A DNA stretch of 20,798 bases from Lachnospiraceae bacterium (lineage in GTDB: Bacteria; Bacillota; Clostridia; Lachnospirales; Lachnospiraceae): contig CAAGRP010000030.1 of the NCBI GenBank assembly GCA_900772685.1, positions 1-20,798 of the forward strand. The letters are read 5' to 3'. Below the pieces are notes generated by a model. That model saw only the letters and a program-made list of their open reading frames with translations, ran no database searches and had not been told where the DNA came from. The number at the start of each line of letters is the position of its first letter. Within the stretch, counting starts at the first letter, position 1. This document shows positions 7,258 to 15,743 of this stretch, piece after piece. A program made the translations under genes and the position numbers.

Positions 7258-9414
7258 CTAAAGTCCGTCATTGTCAATGCCGTCGCTATAGAGGCCGTTG
7301 CCTCCGTTTTGTACATCATCATCCGGTGCTTCAGCCGGCGGCTCCGGTATCTCTCCTCCATCATCCGCTCCCTGCTGAGCTTCTCCTTCATTATCCCCGG
7401 CTTCCATCTGTTCCTGATGTTCCTGCTGCTCCTGCTGTGCCTGTTCCTGCGCCGCAAGTGCTGCCTGTGCTGCCGCTTCCTTTGCCGCATTATACTCATC
7501 AAGATCATCCGGGAATATATTCATATACGGAAGCAGCTCCGTGAACACCTGCTTCGCGATCTGCTGTGCATAGCTCGATGAATCCTGCTTTTCCGCATTC
7601 GGTTCGTCCACCACAACATATACAAGGACCTGCGGATCCTCAACAGGTGCAAAGCCTATAAACGAAACAAGATAGTTTCCGCTGTCTCTCGGAACCTTCT
7701 GTGCCGTTCCGGTCTTTCCGCCGATGCTGTATCCGGGGACCCTCGCCTCCTGCGCGGTACCTGTCCTTGCCGCCTGTCCGAGAGTCTCTCTTATGAAATC
7801 GCTTATCTCAGATGACACGGTCTGTCTTTCAACGACCTTATCCATGCTCTGGATCTGATTTCCGTTGCTGTCCGTGATAGATTTTACAACATGAGGCTTA
7901 TAATAATATCCTCCGTTTATCAGAGAACACATAGCTGCGGCTTCCTGGACCATGTTGCAGGTAAATCCCTGTCCGAATGCAGATGTAGCAAGCTCGACCA
8001 GTCCCATTGCGTCAGCCGTATAGATTATACCTGCATTTTCCCCCGGAAGATCTATGCCTGTTTTTGTTCCGAAATTAAACATGCCCTGGTATCTTAAAAA
8101 GTCCTCGACTCCCAGCTTTGTTCCTATCTGCATAAGAGCATCGTTACACGAGTTAATGAGTGCTCCCGCAGTATCAAGCTCTCCGTGAGCATCGGGATAT
8201 ACCGAACACCTTATCATCAGGCTGTTAATGTATTCGTAACCGTCACATTCAAAGTGATCGGTCGTTTTTATCTTTCCTGTCGCAAGTGCTGCCGATACCG
8301 TAAATGGCTTCACCGTTGAACCCGGTTCAAAAGCATCCGAGATGCAGTAATTCTTCCACACCTCACTGAGCTTTTCGCTCTTTTGATCGTCGGTCATATT
8401 TGCAAGTACGTTTTCATCCACGATACCTGTAAGATCTCTGGGATCATTCAGGTCATACCAGTCGGAAGAATCCATTCCCAGAACCTCTCCGCTGTTCGGA
8501 TCCATTACAAGTACGGCTATATTTGCCGCTCCGTTCGTATTGTTCGGCTCTCCGCTGTGCTGCGCCTGAAAGCTCTGTATTGCATTCCTTATTATCTGCT
8601 GTATATTTACATCCGCGGTCGAAACGACATTGTTGCCATCCTCCGCAGGTATGATATTCTGCTCCACATCCGAATCCGAATTGAAATATCCGAACGTGCG
8701 CCCGTTTTCACCCTTCAGGATATCATTATAATATCCTTCTATTCCCCACGAAGCATCCTCCGGCGAATTTGTAAAACCGATAAGGTCGCAGGCTATCGAA
8801 TTCTGCGGATAAACCCTTAAATATGTCTCTTCAAACCATACCCCGTTTATGTTAAGACGTTCCTGCTTTTCTTCCTTGCTAAGGTCACTGTCCTCCGGTA
8901 TGGACTCCGCCTCCTCAAATGCCTCTTTTTCTTCGAGAGTTATGTTCTTCTTTATTACCTGATACCTGCTGTTTTTCGTATCATCATCCACAAGGATCTT
9001 TCTTATCTCATCCTCATCAAGCGAAAACTGCTCAACCAGTGCTTTTACCGTAGGCTCGATATACGGCTGCGACTTTTCGCCGTCATCATCGGTAAGCTCA
9101 TAATTCACCACTTCACAGTCGAGGATTACATTGTATACTTTTTCGCTTGTAGCAAGTATCGTTCCGTTTCGGTCCGTTATATCCCCTCTTTTAAACGGCA
9201 GCGTTTTATTCACATACTGCTGCTGCGTATTCTGAAGAACTATCCTTTTGTATTCGCTTCCCTGTGAAGCATTGATGATAGTAATTCTTACTATTAACGC
9301 GAGCAAAGCCAGTATGACTACAATAAAAAGTCCTACCAGCTTTCTGCTAATCTTTGTATTTATTTTTTTAACAGGAAACCTGCTTATCTTGCTTCGTTTG
9401 TTTTTGCTCATCAA
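7258..9414 (-). CDS. Septal penicillin-binding protein 2 (FtsI/PbpB type)
   Basis: The product is a class B transpeptidase that crosslinks septal peptidoglycan together with FtsW. The 718-residue protein has a basic N-terminus, one membrane anchor (about 25-48) and a dimerisation/pedestal domain with RGDITDRNGTILA (76-88). The transpeptidase domain carries all three active-site motifs: STVK (Ser366-Lys369), SCN (422-424) and KTG (567-569). No PASTA domains follow. Instead, residues from about 637 form a low-complexity tail, first Ala/Gln/Glu-rich (AAQAALAAQEQAQQEQQEHQ), then acidic and Gly/Pro-rich. It sits between ftsL and mraY in the dcw order, which supports the septal rather than the elongation role. 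Confidence 0.93.
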   Translation of the reverse strand: MMSKNKRSKISRFPVKKINTKISRKLVGLFIVVILALLALIVRITIINASQGSEYKRIVLQNTQQQYVNKTLPFKRGDITDRNGTILATSEKVYNVILDCEVVNYELTDDDGEKSQPYIEPTVKALVEQFSLDEDEIRKILVDDDTKNSRYQVIKKNITLEEKEAFEEAESIPEDSDLSKEEKQERLNINGVWFEETYLRVYPQNSIACDLIGFTNSPEDASWGIEGYYNDILKGENGRTFGYFNSDSDVEQNIIPAEDGNNVVSTADVNIQQIIRNAIQSFQAQHSGEPNNTNGAANIAVLVMDPNSGEVLGMDSSDWYDLNDPRDLTGIVDENVLANMTDDQKSEKLSEVWKNYCISDAFEPGSTVKPFTVSAALATGKIKTTDHFECDGYEYINSLMIRCSVYPDAHGELDTAGALINSCNDALMQIGTKLGVEDFLRYQGMFNFGTKTGIDLPGENAGIIYTADAMGLVELATSAFGQGFTCNMVQEAAAMCSLINGGYYYKPHVVKSITDSNGNQIQSMDKVVERQTVSSEISDFIRETLGQAARTGTAQEARVPGYSIGGKTGTAQKVPRDSGNYLVSFIGFAPVEDPQVLVYVVVDEPNAEKQDSSSYAQQIAKQVFTELLPYMNIFPDDLDEYNAAKEAAAQAALAAQEQAQQEQQEHQEQMEAGDNEGEAQQGADDGGEIPEPPAEAPDDDVQNGGNGLYSDGIDNDGL

Positions 9415-9429
9415 AACACCCGTATATCA

Positions 9430-9912
9430 TCAGTTTGAAGGAACATCCTTATACTGTCTGACATAGCTGCTGTCGTCTATATCATAGTATATTATGTGGT
9501 CAGAGTCGGCATAATGCATACCAAGTCTGTTCTCTGCAGCATTTTTTACATCTTCCATGCTGATAGAGCCGATAACCTGATTATATTTTGCATCATTGTT
9601 ATTCTTCTTCCGGCTGTATTCGCTCTCAAGCTGCGCTATGCTCTCATACTGAGCCGTCACTGTTGCCTTCTGCCTTAAAAACATTACACAAAAAGCCGCA
9701 ACCAAAACACATACTACTGCGAGAAATCCGATATACCCCTTGCCTATCGACCTTCTGCGTGCATTCCTTCTGCTTCTTCTGTTTCGTTTTGTCCGGCTCT
9801 GTCTTTCAACCGGCAGCTCTTCGAGTTTTCTTACCGCACTGCCGTCTTCATATCCTGTATATAATCTGTTCCGATCTGTCAAATCTACCCTTCCGTAGCT
9901 ATCCCGTGCCAT
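9430..9912 (-). CDS. FtsL-like division protein
   Basis: The 160-residue protein has a long basic cytoplasmic N-terminus (RTKRNRRSRRNARRRS at about 40-55) and a single membrane segment (about 60-79). A short predicted coiled region (TVTAQYESIAQLESEYSRKK) follows, with a segment like EDVKNAAENRLGMHYADS. This is the topology of FtsL, which forms a complex with DivIB/FtsQ and DivIC. The gene lies exactly where ftsL is expected, between rsmH and the septal PBP. FtsL is poorly conserved, so the name rests on topology and position. The start at 9912 is preferred because GGGGAG lies five nt upstream; an upstream ATG at 9942 lacks a good site. Confidence 0.8.
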   Translation of the reverse strand: MARDSYGRVDLTDRNRLYTGYEDGSAVRKLEELPVERQSRTKRNRRSRRNARRRSIGKGYIGFLAVVCVLVAAFCVMFLRQKATVTAQYESIAQLESEYSRKKNNNDAKYNQVIGSISMEDVKNAAENRLGMHYADSDHIIYYDIDDSSYVRQYKDVPSN

Positions 9913-9994
9913 TCTTTCTCCCCGGCTGTTACACCTGATCATTTTATCCGTTTCGCTCTCGATCGATCCCCTGCTCTGTAACGTATCTTCGATC

Positions 9995-10948
9995 TCAGAA
10001 CTGCGTCATATCAATCCTGCGTTCAAACACACGCAGCTTCGCGCTGTGGGAACGTAAATTCATGCGGATCTCTTCTTCTGTAGGAATAATCGGCTTTCTT
10101 GTAATGACAGCTCCCTTTGATTTTTTTCCGCAAACACATATCGGAAAATCAGGCGGGCAGGTGCATGGATTTTCATTTCTTCTGAACGCATTCTTCACTA
10201 TGCGGTCTTCAAGAGAATGAAAAGTTATTATACACAGCCTTCCTCTGTCTGCCAGGATGTCTATCATACTGTCTATCGAATTCTCAAGGACCTCCAGCTC
10301 TGCATTGACTTCGATCCTTATTGCCTGAAATGTCCTCTTGGCGGGATGTCCGCCGTTCATCCTTGCTTTTGCAGGTATTGAATCCTTTATGATCTCCGCC
10401 AATTCCCCTGTGGTTTCGATCGGCTTGTTTTCTCTATGCCTGCATATACTGCGGGCTATGCGTCCCGCAAATCTTTCTTCACCGTATTCCTTAATGACAT
10501 GAAATAATCTTTCTTCATCATAGGTGTTTACCACATCCGCTGCCGTACGCCCGCCCGATCTGTCCATACGCATATCCAAAGGCGCATCAAAGCGATATGA
10601 AAAACCCCTTTCTGCCTCATCCAGCTGATGTGACGAAACCCCGAGATCAAGAAGTATACCGTCCGCTTTGTGTATTCCTCTCTTCGTAAGTTCCTCAGCC
10701 ATGTTGCAAAAATTGCTGCGAATGACCGTTACACGGTCATTAAATCCTTCAAGTCTTGCGGATGCCGCAGCTATCGCATCCTCATCCTGATCAAAACCGA
10801 TCAGTCTCCCATTGCCGTTCAAACGTCTGCATATCTCCGACGAATGACCCGCTCCCCCAAGCGTTCCATCAACATAAGTCCCTTCAGGCTTAATATTGAG
10901 GCTGTCAATCGTTTCTGAAAGCAAAACCGAAATATGTTCAAAATCCAT
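9995..10948 (-). CDS. rsmH: 16S rRNA m4C1402 methyltransferase
   Basis: RsmH (MraW) methylates N4 of C1402 in the ribosomal P site using S-adenosylmethionine. The chosen 317-residue product begins MDFEHISVLLSETIDSLNIK, matching the family start. It carries the SAM-binding loop GTLGGAGHS (28-36), DQD (53-55) and LLDLGVSSHQLDEAERGFSY. FHSLEDRIVKNAFR and a Cys-rich segment (CTCPPDFPICVCG) near the C-terminus follow. An alternative ATG at 10972 would overlap the end of mraZ by 19 nt; neither start has a strong ribosome binding site, so translation may be coupled to mraZ. It is the second gene of the dcw cluster. Confidence 0.95.
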   Translation of the reverse strand: MDFEHISVLLSETIDSLNIKPEGTYVDGTLGGAGHSSEICRRLNGNGRLIGFDQDEDAIAAASARLEGFNDRVTVIRSNFCNMAEELTKRGIHKADGILLDLGVSSHQLDEAERGFSYRFDAPLDMRMDRSGGRTAADVVNTYDEERLFHVIKEYGEERFAGRIARSICRHRENKPIETTGELAEIIKDSIPAKARMNGGHPAKRTFQAIRIEVNAELEVLENSIDSMIDILADRGRLCIITFHSLEDRIVKNAFRRNENPCTCPPDFPICVCGKKSKGAVITRKPIIPTEEEIRMNLRSHSAKLRVFERRIDMTQF

Positions 10949-10953
10949 AGTGT

Positions 10954-11385
10954 TTAAAAACTGATCCCGCATTCCTGGAGTGCTGCTTCGATAGCATCCA
11001 TATCCTCGTCACTCATCATCCTGTCCCAATCGTCCTTGCTCCATATCTCAACCTTTTCAAGGTTTCCCGCAAGAACGACCTCTTTTCCGAGACCGATCTT
11101 TTCACGAAGCTTTGCCGGAATAAGAATTCTCCCCTGCTTATCCAGCTCGACATTATCTGCCGCTGATGCTATCACCCTTGTCATTTGTCTGGCATTTTTA
11201 TTGATAGTCGGCATAGATCTGAGCTTTTCAAGCAATTTCTCCCATTCTGTTTCCGGATACAGGCAAAGACAATTATCCAAACCCTTGGTAACATAAAAGC
11301 TCTCCCCAAGCTCTCCCCTGAATTTGGATGGTATGATCAGTCTTCCCTTTTCATCAATCGAATGACTGTATTCTCCCAGAAACAT
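10954..11385 (-). CDS. mraZ: Transcriptional regulator MraZ
   Basis: The 143-residue product contains two SpoVT/AbrB-type halves: FLGEYSHSIDEKGRLIIPSK (2-21) and DNVELDKQGRILIPAKLREK (77-96). In known cases MraZ is a ring-forming DNA-binding protein that represses its own dcw promoter through short direct repeats containing GTGG. Three such repeats with an exact 10-bp period lie just upstream (11422-11447), supporting autoregulation here. It is the first gene of the wall and division cluster and ends 5 nt before the preferred rsmH start. Confidence 0.97.
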   Translation of the reverse strand: MFLGEYSHSIDEKGRLIIPSKFRGELGESFYVTKGLDNCLCLYPETEWEKLLEKLRSMPTINKNARQMTRVIASAADNVELDKQGRILIPAKLREKIGLGKEVVLAGNLEKVEIWSKDDWDRMMSDEDMDAIEAALQECGISF

Positions 11386-11421
11386 AAACTGCTACTCCTC
11401 AGATCTGCGTGGCATTTCTCC

Positions 11422-11447
11422 CCACTTCGCACCACTTTTCACCACTT
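11422..11447 (-). promoter_or_regulatory. MraZ operator: three direct repeats
   Basis: Read on the minus strand, AAGTGG occurs at 11442-11447, 11432-11437 and 11422-11427, spaced exactly 10 bp apart with 4-nt linkers. This fits the helically phased GTGG-type repeats bound by MraZ in other bacteria. The boxes start at about the predicted transcription start, so bound MraZ would block initiation or early escape. Confidence 0.85.
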
Positions 11448-11455
11448 ATGACCCT

Positions 11456-11484
11456 ATAATACCCTCTGAGCCTGTAAAAAGCAA
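11456..11484 (-). promoter_or_regulatory. Promoter of the mraZ (dcw) cluster
   Basis: Minus-strand TTGCTT (11479-11484) and TATTAT (11456-11461) have a 17-nt spacer. The predicted start, about 7 nt downstream of the -10, falls next to the first MraZ box. The terminator of the MATE gene ends 12 nt upstream, so the division cluster is insulated from it. Confidence 0.7.
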
Positions 11485-11496
11485 GTATAAATAAGC

Positions 11497-11537
11497 AAAA
11501 AAAGAGTTCTCTACGCTCTGATTTCCGCGTAAAGAAC
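11497..11537 (-). terminator. Rho-independent terminator after the MATE gene
   Basis: On the minus strand GTTCTTTACGC pairs with GCGTAGAGAAC (11 bp with one G-U) around a 10-nt loop and is followed by TCTTTTTTTG. It closes the sensor-MATE operon immediately before the mraZ promoter. Confidence 0.9.
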
Positions 11538-11550
11538 ACCTTTTTCTTTA

Positions 11551-12870
11551 TTATTCCAGCGTCGTTCCTATAGCTCCGTTCCTGTCGTATTTCTTAAGAA
11601 GGATAATAGCTATAACCATAACTATACTTTCATATGTCCCAAAAGTATACCATACCGAATCCGCTCCGAACAGCATCGGCAGGATAAGTATGACCGCTAT
11701 ATTTACCGCAAAGCTTCTCAGAAAATTTATGAGGACCGCCGGCTTTGTCCTCGTTGTCGAATAGAGATAAGCCGATATGATAACAGTTACAGCCTGTATC
11801 AAAAAGCCCCATGAATATTTGAACATCGAAGCAATCGTAAGCTCCATAGTCTCGGCATTAACCGCATAAAGCCTGCAGATACCACGGTCGGCAAAAAACA
11901 GGATCACAAGTATCGCCAGCGCACCTATCGTGCTTATCAAAAGACCCCTTTTAAGATAGTATTTAAGGTCATCCTCTCTCTTTGAGCCGTAGCAGTTACC
12001 GAACAGCGGCTGAAGTCCCTCTGCCGTTCCCGCAAATACAGCGATCGAAAACGAAGCAACATAGGCGATCACCGCATATGCATTTACCCCGACATTTCCG
12101 ATGTATTTCATGAGCATTATATTTGTAAGTATCGTGCTCACCGGTATCGAAAACTGAGATATGCATTCGGGCAGGCCTCTTATTATGATCTTTTTGATCA
12201 TATCCTTATCCGGTCGGAACCTTCCGAACCTCAGTACCCCCTTCTTTCTCACAAAATGTCCCATAACTATCATAAGAAGTATGACCTGGGATATTCCCGT
12301 AGCTATAGCCGCACCCTTGAGCCCCATATGAAGAGGGAAGATAAATACCCAGTCCGCAACTATATTAAAGGTCGTAGCGATTATCATTGCCACACTGACC
12401 CTTATAGGATCATTGTCATTTCTGCAGAATCCGTTAATACATATACAGAATGAGACCGGAACAAAAAACAGTCCGTACCAGAAAAGATAATCCATCGAAA
12501 GCGGAACAAATACTCCGTCGGCTCCGAGCAGCCTGCATACCGGTTCGGTAAAAAACACAGCCAATATGCTTATCACCGCACTCATCACAAGAGTAAGCAT
12601 TGCCGAATGCAGGAACACCGTGTTGGCTCCCTTCTCATCTCCTCTTCCTATCCTTATAGCGGTTATCGTGGTTCCTCCCATCATGAAGAGCATACTGAAT
12701 GCATTCAGTATCATGATGAACGGATATGTTAAATTGATGGCACCAAGCGCATCGGTGCCTACTCCCGCTCCTACAAATATCCCGTCAATAACGGTAAATA
12801 AAAAGAAGCTGACCATACTAAGCACAGACGGCGCGACAAATCTAATAAGTTTCTTTGTCCTGTTACTCAT
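11551..12870 (-). CDS. MATE-family multidrug efflux transporter
   Basis: The 439-residue integral membrane protein has about twelve hydrophobic segments in two homologous halves. The N-terminus (KLIRFVAPSVLSMVSFFLFTVIDGIFVGAGVG) and the loop GGTTITAIRIGRGDEKGAN are typical of the NorM/MepA/DinF superfamily. These pumps export cationic or organic compounds against Na+ or H+. The substrate cannot be read from sequence. The ATG at 12870 has no strong ribosome binding site. It lies 36 nt after the sensor-like gene (12907-14040), so the two are probably co-transcribed, and a strong terminator follows. Confidence 0.93.
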   Translation of the reverse strand: MSNRTKKLIRFVAPSVLSMVSFFLFTVIDGIFVGAGVGTDALGAINLTYPFIMILNAFSMLFMMGGTTITAIRIGRGDEKGANTVFLHSAMLTLVMSAVISILAVFFTEPVCRLLGADGVFVPLSMDYLFWYGLFFVPVSFCICINGFCRNDNDPIRVSVAMIIATTFNIVADWVFIFPLHMGLKGAAIATGISQVILLMIVMGHFVRKKGVLRFGRFRPDKDMIKKIIIRGLPECISQFSIPVSTILTNIMLMKYIGNVGVNAYAVIAYVASFSIAVFAGTAEGLQPLFGNCYGSKREDDLKYYLKRGLLISTIGALAILVILFFADRGICRLYAVNAETMELTIASMFKYSWGFLIQAVTVIISAYLYSTTRTKPAVLINFLRSFAVNIAVILILPMLFGADSVWYTFGTYESIVMVIAIILLKKYDRNGAIGTTLE

Positions 12871-12906
12871 AATAAAACTTTATATATATCCTAAATTCCA
12901 AATATT

Positions 12907-14040
12907 TTAAAATGTTCCCAAAAGCTCATTCATGCTCTTGAGTCCCTCTACAAGTCTCCATCCGGTCGGCATTCCAAGGTCAAGCTGAACAAGGCACAGA
13001 TCCGTAGTGCCTATCCTTCTTCCCCCGGAATAGTCAACCTTCCCGCCGAAAGCTATTTTTATAGGTGCCCTCTCCATAACAGCCGGGAAGTCCTCCCATC
13101 TCGGTATCCCGGGTCCCATCCTCTTAAGTCCTTCGCACAGAAAATCAGTGCATATCCATCCGCAGTGCGCATATCCGTTCATTGCATATTCGCCGAGCCA
13201 CAATGCGCTCTCCTCAAGATTATCCATTCTTTCATCCTGATAATTAAGCCAGCTCATTGCATATATATCGAATTTTCCGCGGACTCTCTTATCCGCTTCC
13301 TCCGCAACCGTCACGATCGAGTTAAGATATGTCGTAAGCACCGGTCTTGAAAGATCCTGATCCGCCATTTCTCCTACTATACCGGCAAAGAAAGCCTGAG
13401 AAGCCGCAACGATGACGCAGTCCGCATCATCTGTTTTTATCTTATCTATACTTGCTGCAAGATTAGACATATCGAGAGCTATCATATAAGAAACAAAATC
13501 CATTCCGATACGCCGGCACTGAACCTGTATCCCCGATGTAAGATCCCTTCCGGTATCATCATCCGTATACAATACAGCTATCTTCTTAGCATGGAATAAC
13601 GAGCTGCAGTGTGCTACCATCATCCTTCCCTCTACTATATAGATAGGCTGTATAGGATAGCAGTTCGAGCCCTGCTCATAGGTCTGTGCATTCTCCACAT
13701 ATATCCTTCCTATACTCGTCGCAAATCCAAGCGTTGGTATCCCTTTTCTTTTTATAAGATCGAGTGTCGCATTGACCGCAGGAGCTCCGAAATGCGACAC
13801 GTATGCAAACGCACTGTTTTTTTCAACAAGCTCATGAAAGCATTCAACCGCCTTATCGGCATCATATTCATCGTCTATGTGTACGAGTCTAAGGCTTCTT
13901 CCGTATATTCCCCCTTCGGAATTTACCATATCTATATAAGCCTGTATCCCCGCTGCTATGGGTTTTCCGGTAAGTCCGTAATATCCCTTAAACGTTCCGC
14001 TGTTCGCAATAATAATCTCATCGCCAATAATCTTGTCCAT
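12907..14040 (-). CDS. Leucine-binding-type (PBP type I) protein without signal peptide, putative cytosolic ligand sensor
   Basis: The 377-residue protein has the LivJ/AmiC-type periplasmic-binding fold. The N-terminus (IIIANSGTFKGYYGLTGKPIAAGIQAYIDMVNSEGGIYGRSL) and AVECFHELVEKNSAFAYVSHFG are typical, as is the hinge region FHAKKIAVLYTDDDTGRDL. No signal peptide or lipobox is present. The ATG at 14040 has GGTGGGAG upstream, and in-frame upstream codons contain no further start before a TAA, so secretion is unlikely. No ABC permease or ATPase gene is nearby. AmiC of Pseudomonas is a cytosolic sensor of this fold, so a sensing role is the best guess. It is followed by a MATE pump and divergent from a regulator (14165-15652). 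Confidence 0.8.
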   Translation of the reverse strand: MDKIIGDEIIIANSGTFKGYYGLTGKPIAAGIQAYIDMVNSEGGIYGRSLRLVHIDDEYDADKAVECFHELVEKNSAFAYVSHFGAPAVNATLDLIKRKGIPTLGFATSIGRIYVENAQTYEQGSNCYPIQPIYIVEGRMMVAHCSSLFHAKKIAVLYTDDDTGRDLTSGIQVQCRRIGMDFVSYMIALDMSNLAASIDKIKTDDADCVIVAASQAFFAGIVGEMADQDLSRPVLTTYLNSIVTVAEEADKRVRGKFDIYAMSWLNYQDERMDNLEESALWLGEYAMNGYAHCGWICTDFLCEGLKRMGPGIPRWEDFPAVMERAPIKIAFGGKVDYSGGRRIGTTDLCLVQLDLGMPTGWRLVEGLKSMNELLGTF

Positions 14041-14071
14041 ACAACAACTCCCACCAACTAAACTAAATTAT

Positions 14072-14100
14072 ATGACAATCAATCCAGACTATTATATACT
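14072..14100 (+). promoter_or_regulatory. Promoter of the XRE-type regulator
   Basis: Plus-strand ATGACA (14072-14077) and TATACT (14095-14100) have a 17-nt spacer. The -10 overlaps that of the divergent promoter, so polymerase cannot occupy both at once. Confidence 0.6.
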
Positions 14101-14120
14101 ATAAAAGATATTTGAAACAA
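14091..14120 (-). promoter_or_regulatory. Promoter of the sensor-MATE operon
   Basis: Minus-strand TTGTTT (14115-14120) and TATAAT (14091-14096) have an 18-nt spacer. The leader is about 45 nt. It shares 14095-14096 with the -10 of the opposing regulator promoter. Confidence 0.6.
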
Positions 14121-14164
14121 CAGCTTTTTTGTACATGCACAAGCTGCAGGATCGGGGTTGCAAA

Positions 14165-15652
14165 ATGAATTCATCTCAAAAGCTGGACTGGCTTATGAAA
14201 TTAACGGATATTTCAAACCGGACTCTGGCTCAAAAAATAAATCTTGACGCTTCCTATTTAAGCAAACTCAGACACGGAAGCCGCAAGCTCTCCATGTCAA
14301 GGGAATATATACCAAAGCTCTGTGCCGTCATCCTTAAACACGGCATATCACAGGGGCAGAAAAAAGCCATATGCGATAAGATATCCATTACATCAAACGC
14401 TACGGACCGGGAAATAACCGACCTTATGATTAGATGGCTTTGTACAGACGATAACGAAAGCACACAGATACACGAATACTCTTCTATGTCTTCCGTATCA
14501 TATTCGCCGGACAACGGCAACTTCTATACACAGGGATCGGGAGGGGCTCCCATATCACTTTTTTACGGCGACAAAGGACGCCAGCAGGCCGCTCAGGCTC
14601 TCCTCGGTCTTCTTATTACAAGAAAAGTACAAACGACTCTTCTTCTGTATTTCGACGAAAAAGATGACTGGCTCTACAGCGACAATGCCTTCTTTGGCGA
14701 ATGGTGCTCACTGCTGCTCCAGCTGTGCGAATCCGGCAGCCGCATCAAGCTCATCTTTAATATAAGCAGAGACCTCAATAAGATGTTCGATGTCATAAAA
14801 AAGCTCGGGCCGTTGTGCCTTACAGGAAAGTTTGAGATATATTATTATCCAGGGCTTCGTGACGAGGTCCATAAAAGGTCTCTCACCGTTGCCCCCGGCA
14901 TCGCTGCACTGTTCACCTCATCGATAGCAGAACAGGCTGCAGATGCAACAAGCTTTCTTGTGCAGGAGATCAAGGCGGTAAACTCGCTCGCCGATGAATT
15001 TTACAGCTATCTTTCTTTGTGCAAACCGCTTATAGAGATTTTCGACCTTCAAAAAGATCCGTCTCTGACGCCTAAGCTGCTTAGAAAATACCTTTCGAAC
15101 GGACCTGCGGACATACTGTATTCAAACAGTCTTACAGTGACAACTCTCCCAAAGCGTGTCCTTAAAACGCTTAAAGAAAGACTTTCTCCTGATGTCATCG
15201 GTTATATGGAACAGCTGCATGCACACTGGAATTCATACCTTGCCGCAGCCCACAGCGGATCGGATACCGTTCATATAATAAAGCTTCACGCACCCGATGA
15301 CTCCGGGAAGCCGCCTCTTGCATGTCTCGGCATCTTTGAACAGGCTCAGCTTTTTTATGAAAACGATGAATACAGGAAGCATCTTGAATACCTGCTTTGG
15401 ATGCTGAACAGCTTTAAATGGTTCGATGTTGTGATCTCAAACAAAGCTTCTTTCGACATCTCTATGCATATATTCAAAAAAGAAATGTATGTATTCACCG
15501 AAAAAGCTCCGTTTATGGCAATAAGGATAAACGAGCCAAACCTGCTTTTAGCGTTCAGGGAATTTATAAAACAAATGACAGAACATGATATTTCAGACAG
15601 GCACGAAGTAATGCAGCTTATTTCAGAGTATATAAAACAGCTTCATGTCTAA
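14165..15652 (+). CDS. Large XRE-type helix-turn-helix regulator with unknown C-terminal domain
   Basis: The chosen ATG at 14165 (495 residues) has a G-rich site upstream; a TTG at 14129 gives 12 more residues. Residues about 5-45 form a Cro/CI-type helix-turn-helix (LAQKINLDASYLSKLRHGSRKLS). The remaining 400 residues belong to no named domain I recognise. They include a segment with YGDKGRQQAAQALLGLL, a beta-rich stretch TTLLLYFDEKDDWLYSDN and an IKLIFNISRDLNKMFD segment. No membrane segment is seen, so this is a cytosolic sensor or regulator. It is divergent from the sensor-MATE operon and ends at a bidirectional terminator. Its likely target is the shared promoter region (inference). Confidence 0.85.
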   Translation: MNSSQKLDWLMKLTDISNRTLAQKINLDASYLSKLRHGSRKLSMSREYIPKLCAVILKHGISQGQKKAICDKISITSNATDREITDLMIRWLCTDDNESTQIHEYSSMSSVSYSPDNGNFYTQGSGGAPISLFYGDKGRQQAAQALLGLLITRKVQTTLLLYFDEKDDWLYSDNAFFGEWCSLLLQLCESGSRIKLIFNISRDLNKMFDVIKKLGPLCLTGKFEIYYYPGLRDEVHKRSLTVAPGIAALFTSSIAEQAADATSFLVQEIKAVNSLADEFYSYLSLCKPLIEIFDLQKDPSLTPKLLRKYLSNGPADILYSNSLTVTTLPKRVLKTLKERLSPDVIGYMEQLHAHWNSYLAAAHSGSDTVHIIKLHAPDDSGKPPLACLGIFEQAQLFYENDEYRKHLEYLLWMLNSFKWFDVVISNKASFDISMHIFKKEMYVFTEKAPFMAIRINEPNLLLAFREFIKQMTEHDISDRHEVMQLISEYIKQLHV

Positions 15653-15655
15653 AAC

Positions 15656-15697
15656 AAAAACGGCGGATACTTCACCATGGTATCCACCGTTTTTTTA
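15656..15697. terminator. Bidirectional terminator between convergent genes
   Basis: The stem AACGGCGGATAC / GTATCCACCGTT (one C-A mismatch) lies at 15659-15691 with a 9-nt loop. It is flanked by seven to eight T on the plus strand and TTTTTGTTTT on the minus strand. It serves the regulator (+) and the MetX-like gene (-). Confidence 0.9.
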
Positions 15698-15743
15698 GAG
15701 ATATGCAATGTATTATCCAAGAACACTTCTGTATTCTTAAATC

